A stretch of DNA of 64,000 nucleotides from Pseudomonas alcaligenes (GTDB taxonomy: Bacteria; Pseudomonadota; Gammaproteobacteria; Pseudomonadales; Pseudomonadaceae): the NCBI RefSeq assembly GCF_014490745.1, contig NZ_LZEU01000001.1, positions 3,623,501 to 3,687,500 of the forward strand. The letters run 5' to 3'. The notes beneath the pieces were generated by a model. That model was not told the DNA's origin. It made no database searches and saw only the letters and a list, made by a program, of their open reading frames with translations. Below are positions 17,095 through 26,600 of this stretch, in pieces. The translations under genes were made by a program, and so were the position numbers. Within the stretch, counting starts at the first letter, position 1. Every line of letters begins with the position of its first letter.

Positions 17095-18705
17095 CTACTC
17101 CATGTACCCGAGCATCTGCAGTTGCGCCATCAGCTTGTCCTTCTCGTCGTCGGCCATGGCTTCGGCATTCTCGTCCTTGCGCACGCCGCGGGTGGACTCG
17201 CCGATGCGGATCGGGTTCTGCAGCAGCCAGGGTTTGACGAACATGTCATTGGCCACCTTGCCCTCGAAGTCGCCGGGCACTTCCAGGCCCTGGCTGTACA
17301 GCAGGGTGGCGCCGACGTCGCAGATGTGTCGGCGGTCGATCTGCACGCCCTTGCGGATGCCCGGGCCGCAGGCGATGAAGATGCCGTCCGGGTGGTGAGT
17401 GCCGGCCGGCTCCTCGCGCGGCTCGACGATCGGCAGTTTGTTCTTGATCGAGACGAAGCCGAAGTCGCGCAGCACCAGCAGCAGATCCGGCGCATCCATC
17501 ATCGCCGGGCCGGCGAACACTTCTTCGCGCAGGTGGATCTCGCTGACGATGCTCTCGCCGGTCACGGGATCCTTGAGCGCCTTGATATCGATGATCAGCT
17601 GCTCGCGGAAGGCCTCGTAGTCTTCCGGCTTGATCCCGGTCTCGCCCGGATTGCGCGCCACGCGAATGTTGATGCCGTTGCTCGACGGCGTGCGGCAGTA
17701 GGCGGTGGTCTTGGTCCAGTCAAGGTTGGCGAACATGCTTTCCTCACGGCGCTTGGCCGCTTCGGAGTCCGGATCGAGCACTTCCTTCCAGTGCAGGTAG
17801 CCCTTCTCGAACAGCCAGGCGTTGATCCGCACCACTTCGGTGGTGGCGGTGAAGCCATGGTCGGAAGCCATGAACACCTGCACGTCCGGACCGGCCATGG
17901 TCACCAGTTCCTCGATGAAACCATCGAGCTGGCGGAAGTAGTCCAGGCACAGCGCACGCATGCGCTTGTGGTAGTCGCTGACGCCGTCGTGCTGCAGGGC
18001 CGGGTCGAGGAACAGCCAGGCCTGGTGCTGCAGCTTGTCGACGCCATCGAACATCACCGCCATCAGCTCCGGCGCCTCTTCCTTGAGCAGGTACTTGGCG
18101 ATCTCGAACCACTGCTTCTCACGCGGCAGGTGGTAGCGCACCCAGTTCTCGCGATCCTCGTCGGTGAGGTCGTTGACCGCCTGCTTCTCCTGCTCGAAGT
18201 CCCAGGCCAGTTCCTTGGGATCGAAACCCGGCAGATCCTGCTTGAGGCGGTCGTAGAAGTCGGCCGGCACGGTGTTGCGCCGCAAGTGCCGCCAGGGGAT
18301 GAAGCCCGGCACCATGAAACCGTTGAGATCCTTGGGCGGCGGCGCGGTGAACGGCAGGTTGAGCACGGCGACGCGGCGCTCCTGGCGGCTGGCGATCGAC
18401 CAGATGGTCTCGGCCAGGTTGTCGCGCGAGTCGTAGAGGGTGAAGAACACGTCTTCGCCACGCTCCTCGGCACGGATGAAATCGAGCAGGCCGTGGTTGC
18501 CCGGGGTGCGCCCGGTCATCAGCGAGACCCAGGCCGGCGGAGTCAGCGGGTTGGGCGTGGAGCGCAGCTTGCTGCGGGTGCCGCGGGCCATCAGGCCACC
18601 GAGGAACGGCATGACGGCAGGACGACCGTCCTTCTCTACCGTGAGGTCGTCGAGGATGGTGAAGGTGCACCCATCCATACCGATAAACAGTGTACGAGTG
18701 GTCAT
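17095..18705 (-). CDS. Alkaline-phosphatase-superfamily phosphodiesterase/nucleotidase-like protein
   Basis: 536 residues. AlkP-superfamily metal site: first Asp in FIGMDGCTF, likely nucleophilic Thr in NPLTPPAWVSLMTGRTPGNHG, then MFDGVDKLQHQAW, MASDHGF and GTHHPDG. The arrangement fits the nucleotide pyrophosphatase/phosphodiesterase group rather than formylglycine sulfatases, as no CxPSR motif is present. There is no signal peptide, so it may act in the cytoplasm. The start codon overlaps the ACP stop by ATGA. Its operon position suggests hydrolysis or transfer of a phospho- or sulfo-ester on a pathway intermediate. That role is inferred only. Confidence 0.85.
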   Translation of the reverse strand: MTTRTLFIGMDGCTFTILDDLTVEKDGRPAVMPFLGGLMARGTRSKLRSTPNPLTPPAWVSLMTGRTPGNHGLLDFIRAEERGEDVFFTLYDSRDNLAETIWSIASRQERRVAVLNLPFTAPPPKDLNGFMVPGFIPWRHLRRNTVPADFYDRLKQDLPGFDPKELAWDFEQEKQAVNDLTDEDRENWVRYHLPREKQWFEIAKYLLKEEAPELMAVMFDGVDKLQHQAWLFLDPALQHDGVSDYHKRMRALCLDYFRQLDGFIEELVTMAGPDVQVFMASDHGFTATTEVVRINAWLFEKGYLHWKEVLDPDSEAAKRREESMFANLDWTKTTAYCRTPSSNGINIRVARNPGETGIKPEDYEAFREQLIIDIKALKDPVTGESIVSEIHLREEVFAGPAMMDAPDLLLVLRDFGFVSIKNKLPIVEPREEPAGTHHPDGIFIACGPGIRKGVQIDRRHICDVGATLLYSQGLEVPGDFEGKVANDMFVKPWLLQNPIRIGESTRGVRKDENAEAMADDEKDKLMAQLQMLGYME

Positions 18706-19007
18706 GCCGGCACTCCTGTGAGTTTTTCGTGAACGAAATCGATCATCTGGCCGATGGAAAGATCGTCGACGTAACTGCCGTCGTTCATCAGCAGATCCTG
18801 GAAGCCCATCTTCGGGCGGTTGTAGTGCTCTTCGATGGCCACGATCAGCTGGATGATGTCGACCGAGGCGAACTCCATGTCCGCCACCAGCCGGGTCTCC
18901 GCGCTCAGCGGTTCGTCCAGCTCGATACCCCAGTCCTGGGTCAGGTCGGCGACCAGGTGGATCAGGGTCTTCTCGACAGCACTCTTGTTCTCGGCGACTT
19001 CAGCCAT
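18702..19007 (-). CDS. Discrete acyl carrier protein
   Basis: 101 residues from the ATG at 19007, which has GGAG six bases upstream; an in-frame ATG at 19019 (105 residues) is possible. The acidic four-helix ACP pattern is clear. The phosphopantetheine-site region reads MEFASVDIIQL, so the usual Asp-Ser pair is Ala-Ser here, with Asp two residues later. It overlaps the end of PKS2 and the start of the AlkP gene. It probably carries a starter, intermediate or released chain for the synthases. PKS2 lacks an integral ACP, so this protein could serve it. Confidence 0.88.
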   Translation of the reverse strand: MAEVAENKSAVEKTLIHLVADLTQDWGIELDEPLSAETRLVADMEFASVDIIQLIVAIEEHYNRPKMGFQDLLMNDGSYVDDLSIGQMIDFVHEKLTGVPA

Positions 19008-22000
19008 TGGCCACTCCATATTCCTGAAAATCCAACTCGGCCCCGGCCAGGGCGATCAGCCGATCACCCTGGATATCGAAGGCCACACTCACTTGCGCAG
19101 GAGCCAGGCTGGCATCCCCGGCAAAACTGACGACGGCCAGCTCGCCGGTTTCGGCGAACTGCACCTCGAAGGCCTGCGGCTCGCCGCGCAGCCCGCAACC
19201 CAGGTACTTGGCGGCAGCTTCCTTGGCACACCAGGTGCGCAGGGTCAGCTCGCCCTGCCAGGCCGGATCGACCGTGGCCAGCACCTGCTGCTCATAGGGG
19301 GTGAAGGAACCGGCCACCAGCTCCGGCCGCTGCAGGCGATCCAGGCGCTCGACGTCGACCCCCACCGCGCCGGCCGGCACCAGGGCAGCGACGCAGGTCT
19401 GCCGGTCATGGCTCAGCGACAGCGCCGGTGCGGCCAGCCACTGGCCGTTCCACCAGCCATCGACATAGGGCGCACCGAGGGCGTCGTGCCATACCCGCAC
19501 GTCCGCCGGGCAGAGCAGCTCACCGGTCTGCTGGTAGATGAAGTAGCGGGTCGCTTCCTTCAGGCACAGGCGTCCGTGCAGCCACTCGCGCGCGCGCCGG
19601 CTGTGCCGCACGCTCTCCCACTCCTCGCGCTCCTCGGGCGCCAGCACGGCGTGGGCGAGGATGCGCAGGAAGATCGCGGCGGACTGTTTGCAGAAGTCCT
19701 CGGGCAATTGCTCCAGCTGCCAGAGCAGTACCTCGGTGCCGCCGGCAGCGCTCTCCAGCGGCGCACCGAGCCAGCCGTTCAGCGGCTCGCGGCGCAGCTC
19801 ATAAAAGGCATTGGGCACCGGGAAGAACAGGTTGGCGAAGCCGCTGGCATGCAGCAGCAGGCGGCCCTCGTGCAGGCAGTCGAACGTCCAGGTACGCGGC
19901 GCTTCCAGACCGGCGTTGGCGACATCAACCGGACGCTGGCGGCCACGCAGCCAGGCGCCGGAAAGGTCGGCCGGCAACGGCGCATGCAGTTCGATGCGGG
20001 CGATGTGCGAGGGGAAGCTGTTGAAGTCGGTGCCTACCTGCTGCGCCAGCCAGTAGGCGGCCAGCTGGCCGAGGGCATCCAGCAGCACCGGGTTGAGCAC
20101 CAGGGCGCAGGGCTCACCGTCCTGCACAAAGCCGTGGGTGGAACAGGACGCCAGCTGCGCATCGATGCCCTGCTCGGCCCAGGCCGGGATCGCGGCGATG
20201 CTCTGGAACAGCGGGCCGTGGAACATGCCGGTGCTGTACAGCTGATGGTCTGGCCAGCGGTAGCCGACCGGCTGCGTCAGGTCGGCCAGCGGTGCGCCGC
20301 TGAGCGGCGCCGCGAAGCTGAACTCGGCACTCATCAGCAGGCTGCCGGCGTTGTGCAGGCGGCCCAGATAGCGGCCATCAGCCTGGCGCTCGGCCTCGAC
20401 CTGCAGGGTCAACTGGCCCAGATCCAGGGCTACCCAGTCGTAGGCGCGGACGTTCTCGATCAGGTTGATCGCCGTGCTGCCGGCCAGCACGGCGCAGGCC
20501 TCGGCCATGGTCTCCAGGCTGGCCATCATCGCCACGCAGGCCAGACCCTGCAGCTCGGGCTGGTGGTAGGAACTGGGGCCGGACAGCACGTGGTCGGCGA
20601 GGAAGCGATCCGTCGACCACAGCGGGCAGCTGGCCGTCAGCCGGGTGCTGCCGTCGCGCTGGATCTCGTCGAGCAGCGGTGCGGCAATCTCGCTTGCTGT
20701 CAGTGGCGCGGCTGGCAGCGCCACCGGCGCCATCAGCTCGCGCAGCAGCTGGGCGACCGGCGCATCGACCTGGATGAACGGCAGGGTGTTCTTCAGTAGC
20801 AGGCCGCGCTTGGCCGCGACGGGTGGCTGCGTCAGGTCGAGCAGGCAACCGGCCTGGCCCCGGTGGAGCTTGCCCAGATCCACCGGGCGGCCGTTGACGA
20901 ACAGCGCGCCGAGCAGGTTGAACAGCTGTTCCAGCCCACTGCGCTTGCGCGCGTTGGAGGCGATCGCCAGGTATTCCTCACCGCCGAGGATGTCGTTGAC
21001 GAAGCCGGTGAGATTGCCCGACGGGCCGACTTCGACGAAGTAGCGCACGCCGTCGCGGTGCATGTTGGCGATGGTCTCGCGAAAGCGCACGGTGTTCGAC
21101 CACTGCGCGGCGGCCAGCTCGCAGACCGCAGGCGAGTCGGCCGGGAACAGCTCGGCGCTGGCACAGGAGTACAACGCGGTCTTCGGCGCCTGCAGGCCGA
21201 CATCCCGGTAGTACTGGTGGAAGGCCGTGGTCACTGCGGCGAACAGCGGGGTGTGGTAGGCGCGGTCGAACGGCAGGATCGAGCAGATCCCACCGTCCTC
21301 GCTCAGGCTCTTGAGCAGGCCCTCGATAGTGGCACGGCCGGAGAACAGCACCAGCTGGTTCTGGCAGTTGTCCATGGCCACCGCCACCGGCTCGGCGCAG
21401 GCACCGATATGCCGCTCGACCTGCTCGCGCTTTAGCGCGCCAACGGTGAGCAGCGCGCCGGTGGCGATGCCGCCGCCATCCAGCACGCCGCGGTAGACCT
21501 GGTTCAGCTCGCGGATGAAATCGGCCAGCTGGGCGCGATCCGTGAAAGCGATGGCGCCGCTGGCGGCCAACGCCGACGACTCACCGGTGCTATGGCCGAG
21601 CATGGCGTCCGGCTCCACGCCCAGGGCGCCGAGCAGGCTGAACAGTGCCTGGCTGGCGACGAACACCGCCTCGGAGCCCACGTCCATGTCGAACAGGCGC
21701 GCCTCCAGGCGCTGGCGCAGCTCGTCGGTCAGCTCGCTGGCCGGCGGGAACAGGATGTCGCTGCGGGTCGAGCCGGGCGTCTCGTCATACAGGCCCTGCC
21801 AGAAGTCGAACCACTCGCGCACTTCGGCGAAGTGCTGGGCCAGGTCGGCCAGCATGTTCAGGTACTGCGAGCCCTCGCCGGGGAACAGAAAGGCCAGCTT
21901 GCCCTGCAGCGGCTGGCTGCTGAAGAGCATGCCGGTGCGGGTCATCCAGCGCTCGCCCTTGGCCTCGTCGAGCTTCTTCAGCGCCTGCTGCAGCTTCTTC

Positions 22001-23604
22001 GCCAGCTCCGCCACGTCGCCGGCCAGCACGGCCAGGCGCACCGGCTTGCCACTGCTGTCGCGGGCGGCCAGGGTGGCGGCCAGATCGCCCAGGCTCAGCG
22101 CCGGCGCCTGCTCCAGGTAGGCCAGCACCTGCTGCACCTGTTGCTGCAGTTCCGCGCGGCTGGTGCCGGCGAACACGCACAGTTCACAGTCGCGGCGGGC
22201 CAGGCTGCGCGGGCGCAGGGCGGTGGCCGGCGCCTCTTCCAGCACCGCATGGGTGTTGATGCCGCCGAAGCCGAAGGAGTTGATGCCGGCGCGCCGCGGG
22301 CTCTGCGGCCGGGCGATCCAGGGTTTGGCGGCGGTATTGACGTAGAGCGGCGTAGTGTCGATGCCCAGCGCCGGGTTGACTGCGCCGCACAGGGTCGGCG
22401 GCAGTACCTTGTGGTGCAGGGCCAGGCTGGTCTTGATCAGCCCGGCGATACCGGCGGCGGGAATGCAGTGGCTGATCATCGACTTCACCGAGCCGATGGC
22501 CACGCTGCCGAGCAGGCCCTGGCGCGCGCCGAGCACGCTGCGCAGCGCGGCGATCTCGGTCTGGTCGCCGAGCGGAATACCGGTGCCGTGGGCCTCGACC
22601 AGGGAAATGCTGGCCGGATCGACGCCACAACTCTCGTAGGCGCGGCGAATCGACAGGGCCTCGCCCTCCTCGCTCGGCGCCAGCAGGCCGGTGCCGCGAC
22701 CATCGCTGGCCTGGCCGATGCCACGCAGCACCGCGTAGATGCGGTCGCCGTCGGCCAGGGCATCGTCCAGGCGCTTGAGCACCACCATGCCCAGCCCTTC
22801 GCCAAGCAGAGTGCCGTCGCTGCCCTGCTCAAACGGGCGCACCTTGCCGCGCCCACTGAGGGCGCCGAGCTGGGTGAAGATCACCGAGACTTCGGCCGGC
22901 AGCGAGGCGTTGACCCCGCCGGCGATCATCAGCCGGCTACGCCCGCTGCGCAGTTCGTCCATGGCCGCGTTGACCGCCAGCAGCGACGAGGAGCAGGCGG
23001 CGTCGACTATGTAGTTGGGGCCCTTGAGGTTGAGGCGGTTGGCGATGCGCCCGGTCATCACGTTGGGCACCAGGCCCGGGGCGATGTCGGCATTGGACGG
23101 CGGCAGCTGCTTCTGCAGGGCCGTGCGCAGGCGCGCCAGGTCGTCCTCGCTCAGGCTCGGCTGGGCCGCCTGGAGCAGCGCCAGGGTCTGGTCGAGAACG
23201 ATATGGTTCTGGATATGGCTGACCTGGCCACGGTGCAGGTAGGTGCTGTGGCCGAGGATGATGCCGGTATCGCGATGGTCGATGGTGTCGCCCGCATAGC
23301 CGGCGTCGCTCAGGGCATCGAAGGCCACCTTGAGGGCAAGGAACTGATCCGGCTCACCGCCATCCACCGAGTTGGGCATGATGCCGAACTCGCGCGGGTC
23401 GAAGCGGTAGAGGTCGCCCAGGTAACCGCCGTACTGGGTGTTGATCCGCCCGGAGTCCAGGTAGCGCTGCGCCTGCCATTCGGCCAGCGGCTCGCCGACG
23501 GCGTCGGTTCCGGCCAGGATGTTGCGCCAGAAGCCGGCCAGATCCGCGGCCTGCGGGAAGATGCAGGCCATGCCGATGATGGCGATGGGGGCGTCGCTGC
23601 TCAT
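19000..23604 (-). CDS. Type I synthase PKS2: KS-AT-DH-PPTase
   Basis: 1534 residues. KS about 1-450, with active Cys204 in DAACSSS, His339 in EAHGTG, and a Lys/His set in VKSMISHCIPAAG. AT about 550-900, nucleophile Ser672 in GHSTGES. A hotdog dehydratase-like region at about 960-1280 has DHVLSGPSS and LLDALGQL, fitting a His/Asp pair. The C-terminus (about 1290-1534) is a Sfp-type phosphopantetheinyl transferase with VGVDVER and WCAKEAAAKY. No ACP or KR is seen. The start codon overlaps the PKS1 stop (TGATG). The fused PPTase would activate the ACP of PKS1 and the discrete ACP. The family is PUFA/enediyne-like iterative synthases, but this domain order is not one I recognise. Confidence 0.9.
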   Translation of the reverse strand: MSSDAPIAIIGMACIFPQAADLAGFWRNILAGTDAVGEPLAEWQAQRYLDSGRINTQYGGYLGDLYRFDPREFGIMPNSVDGGEPDQFLALKVAFDALSDAGYAGDTIDHRDTGIILGHSTYLHRGQVSHIQNHIVLDQTLALLQAAQPSLSEDDLARLRTALQKQLPPSNADIAPGLVPNVMTGRIANRLNLKGPNYIVDAACSSSLLAVNAAMDELRSGRSRLMIAGGVNASLPAEVSVIFTQLGALSGRGKVRPFEQGSDGTLLGEGLGMVVLKRLDDALADGDRIYAVLRGIGQASDGRGTGLLAPSEEGEALSIRRAYESCGVDPASISLVEAHGTGIPLGDQTEIAALRSVLGARQGLLGSVAIGSVKSMISHCIPAAGIAGLIKTSLALHHKVLPPTLCGAVNPALGIDTTPLYVNTAAKPWIARPQSPRRAGINSFGFGGINTHAVLEEAPATALRPRSLARRDCELCVFAGTSRAELQQQVQQVLAYLEQAPALSLGDLAATLAARDSSGKPVRLAVLAGDVAELAKKLQQALKKLDEAKGERWMTRTGMLFSSQPLQGKLAFLFPGEGSQYLNMLADLAQHFAEVREWFDFWQGLYDETPGSTRSDILFPPASELTDELRQRLEARLFDMDVGSEAVFVASQALFSLLGALGVEPDAMLGHSTGESSALAASGAIAFTDRAQLADFIRELNQVYRGVLDGGGIATGALLTVGALKREQVERHIGACAEPVAVAMDNCQNQLVLFSGRATIEGLLKSLSEDGGICSILPFDRAYHTPLFAAVTTAFHQYYRDVGLQAPKTALYSCASAELFPADSPAVCELAAAQWSNTVRFRETIANMHRDGVRYFVEVGPSGNLTGFVNDILGGEEYLAIASNARKRSGLEQLFNLLGALFVNGRPVDLGKLHRGQAGCLLDLTQPPVAAKRGLLLKNTLPFIQVDAPVAQLLRELMAPVALPAAPLTASEIAAPLLDEIQRDGSTRLTASCPLWSTDRFLADHVLSGPSSYHQPELQGLACVAMMASLETMAEACAVLAGSTAINLIENVRAYDWVALDLGQLTLQVEAERQADGRYLGRLHNAGSLLMSAEFSFAAPLSGAPLADLTQPVGYRWPDHQLYSTGMFHGPLFQSIAAIPAWAEQGIDAQLASCSTHGFVQDGEPCALVLNPVLLDALGQLAAYWLAQQVGTDFNSFPSHIARIELHAPLPADLSGAWLRGRQRPVDVANAGLEAPRTWTFDCLHEGRLLLHASGFANLFFPVPNAFYELRREPLNGWLGAPLESAAGGTEVLLWQLEQLPEDFCKQSAAIFLRILAHAVLAPEEREEWESVRHSRRAREWLHGRLCLKEATRYFIYQQTGELLCPADVRVWHDALGAPYVDGWWNGQWLAAPALSLSHDRQTCVAALVPAGAVGVDVERLDRLQRPELVAGSFTPYEQQVLATVDPAWQGELTLRTWCAKEAAAKYLGCGLRGEPQAFEVQFAETGELAVVSFAGDASLAPAQVSVAFDIQGDRLIALAGAELDFQEYGVANG

Positions 23605-26600
23605 CACTCGGTTTCCTTGCGCAGGTGGGTACCGCCGAGGCGATTGAGGCGCGCATCGACGATGCACTGCAGGTCTTCGATCAGCAGCAGCAGGCGGCCC
23701 TCGTCGTCGCTGAAGAACACGTTGGCGCGCACCTGCTGGGCCTCGCCGGGCAGGCACTGGAAGTCCATGTGGAAGCGCTCCGGCAGCTGCTCGACATAGC
23801 GGATCACCCGGCCGAACTGCGCAGGCAGCGCCGAGCCGTCGTGGAAGGTGCGGGCCCAGAGCAGGGCCATCTGCGGCGCCGCATCGAGCACCGCCGGGTC
23901 GATGATCCACTGCTGCTCGGCACGCCCGCCGGCCAGCCACTGCTGCGGCGAGCTGGGGCACATCAGTGCTGCCGCGCCCTGGCTGGAGAGGCCGCTGATG
24001 CCGCGGATGACCTGGAAGCGCGGGCCGTGGAACAGCCACTCCTGGTAAGCCTTGGCCACCGGCAGCTCGCGCTCGCGGTATTCGCTGGGCACATGGCGCG
24101 GCGCCTCGGGCAATTGCTGGGCCATCTTCACCGCGGCGCGGTAGTGCATGCGCTGCTGCTTGCCGCTGCCGGAGCGGATGCTGATGCTGGCGTCGAAGCC
24201 CTCGCTGCTGGCATAGGTCGGTGGGTTGATCAGCAGCGACAGGGCCTGGGTCGGCTCGCTCAGCTGCACGCCCTTGAGCAGACGCAGCTCGGCCACTTCG
24301 GCCACGATCCAGCCCGGCCACATCAGGGTGGCGGCTTCGGCGATGATCTCCAGGGCCACCGCCGCCGGCAGCACCGGGATGCCGTCGATGCAGTGCTCCT
24401 GCAGGTAGCCGTGACTGGCGTCGAGGGTGAAATGCAGCACCTGGGTGCCCTTCTCGCCATCCTCGATGCGGCACTGGGTCAGCAGCGGCTGGCGGCTGCC
24501 CTGCGGCGTATCGCTGGCTGCTTCCTGCCAGCTGCCCACCTCGGCCTCGTGGCGTTCCCAGGGGCCGTCGCCGGCCACCACTTCCACCGCATGCCCGGCC
24601 TGCAAACGCAGGGCCTCGTCGAACAGGCGCCGGCCCTGAGCGGCACCAACCAGGGCTACGCCCTTGTCGGCGAACTTCTTCTCGGTCTCGGCGGTAACCA
24701 TGCCGGCGCCGAACAGGGTCGGCCCCCAGGGGCCCCAGTTCAGAGCCAGCAGCTTGACCTTATCGCCCCACAGGCGCTGCAGCTGGCAGCACAGGCGGCT
24801 CATCAGTTCGTTGGCGGTGGCATAGTCGAGTTGACCGCTGTTGCCGTAGCGCCCGGCCACCGAGCTGAACACGCAGAAGAACTGCAGCTCCTCGACACGC
24901 ACCAGCTTCTGCAGCAGCAGCATGCCCAGCACCTTGGTGCCGACCACACGCATCCAGCTGTCCGGGGTCTTGTCTTCCAGCAGCTTGTCTTCGATCACTC
25001 CGGCGCCGTGCACCACGCCGCTGAGCTTGCCGTGACGCTGACGAATGCCGGCGATGGCGGCAGCCAGGGCCGCCTCGTCGGTGGCATCCAGCGCCAGGTA
25101 TTCGACCGTCGCGCCACGGGCGCGCAGGTCGGCAATATTGCTGTGCATTTCGCGCAGGCCGAGCAACGCGGCGATGCGTTTCTGCATGTCCGCCGGGGTC
25201 AGCTTGAGGCGCCCGGCGCGCACTTCGCCGATGAAGTGCTGGCGCAGCTGTCCCTCGTCCTGCAGCGCGGCGGTATCGCCACCCTCTTCGACCAGCGCGG
25301 TGCGCCCGGTCAGCACCAGCACATTGCCGGGGCGAGCGATCTCGCGCAGTACCTCGGCGGTGATGCCACGGGCGCCGCCAGTTGCCAGCACCACGGCGTT
25401 CTCCAGGCCGGCCAACAAGTCTGCAGCCACCAGCGCATCGGCCTGGGTGCGGAATACGGTACGCCGGCCGCCCGGATAGCCGACCTCCTGGCGACCGCCG
25501 ACCAGCTGCAGCTCGGCGCTGATGATGGCCAGCTGCTCGGCATCGCTGAGCGCCGGATCGAGGTCGATGGCGCGGGTACGCAGGGCCGGCCGCTCCTCGC
25601 GCAGCGACTTGATCAGGCCACTGCCGCCACCCTGCAGGCTGAGCCCCTGGCGCTGCTCGGTGACGCCACGGGCGAACAGACCGCCGAGAGCACTGAGGGC
25701 GACCACATGGGCATCGCTGCGCAGCTGCGCAGCCAGCGCGTGAAGAATCAGGTAGAGCGACTTCTCGTTGACCAGCAGCTCGCGCTGCCAGGTCTCCAGA
25801 GCGGTATCCGACGGCAGGGCATGGGCTCCCAGGGCCGCCAGGTGGATGACCCCGGCGACCTGCTTGTCCGGGTTGGCCGCCGTCTCGCGGCACCAGGCAC
25901 TGAGCGCCGCCTCGTCGGCCAGCAGGCCGGGGCTCAGCAGCGACACCGTGCAGCCGCGCTGCTCCAGCCACTCCTGCAGGCGTAGGGCGAGGCCGCGATC
26001 ATCGGCGGTGAGGATGAAGTAGCCCGGCTCGAACTGGCGCAGGGCCTGCTCGGGGATGGCTTCTTCCTCGGGCATCAGGATATGCCGAGGCGAGTGGCTG
26101 GCCGCAACCGGCACAGTCTTCGGGCTCGCCTCGGCAGACTCAAAAGGGACGGCCACCTCGCCGACCTTGAGGCCCTCGAGCATCTTCAGCATGTCCGCCA
26201 GGGTCGCTCGGGTATTGAGCTGGCTGCGCGCCTCGCCGAGGGCGCTGCCATAGGCCGGCGGCAGGGTCTGCAGCAGGGCGCCGACGATTTCCACGCGCTT
26301 GATCGAGTCGATGCCGAGGTCGGCTTCCAGGTTCTGCTCCAGGCCGACCATGTCGCTCGGGTAGCCGGTGCGCTCCTCGACGATGGACAGCAGGATGTCC
26401 TTGATCCGTCCGCCATCCACCTGGGCGGCAGCAGCCGGCGCGGCAGCCGGGGCCGGTGCGGCCACGGCAGCGGGAGCGGCGGCCACCGGAGCCGCCACTG
26501 GCGCCGGAGCAGGTGCGGGTGCGACCACCGGTGCAGGGGCCGGAGCCACGCGAGCTGCGGGCGCGGCGGCCACCGGACGGCGGGCTGCCGGCGCGGCAAC

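Noticed and set aside
15775..18732. A 985-residue open frame on the plus strand
   Set aside because: It lies opposite the hydrolase-propeller, AlkP and ACP genes, is His/Gln/Leu-rich with no domain, and is a product of GC-rich codon bias.
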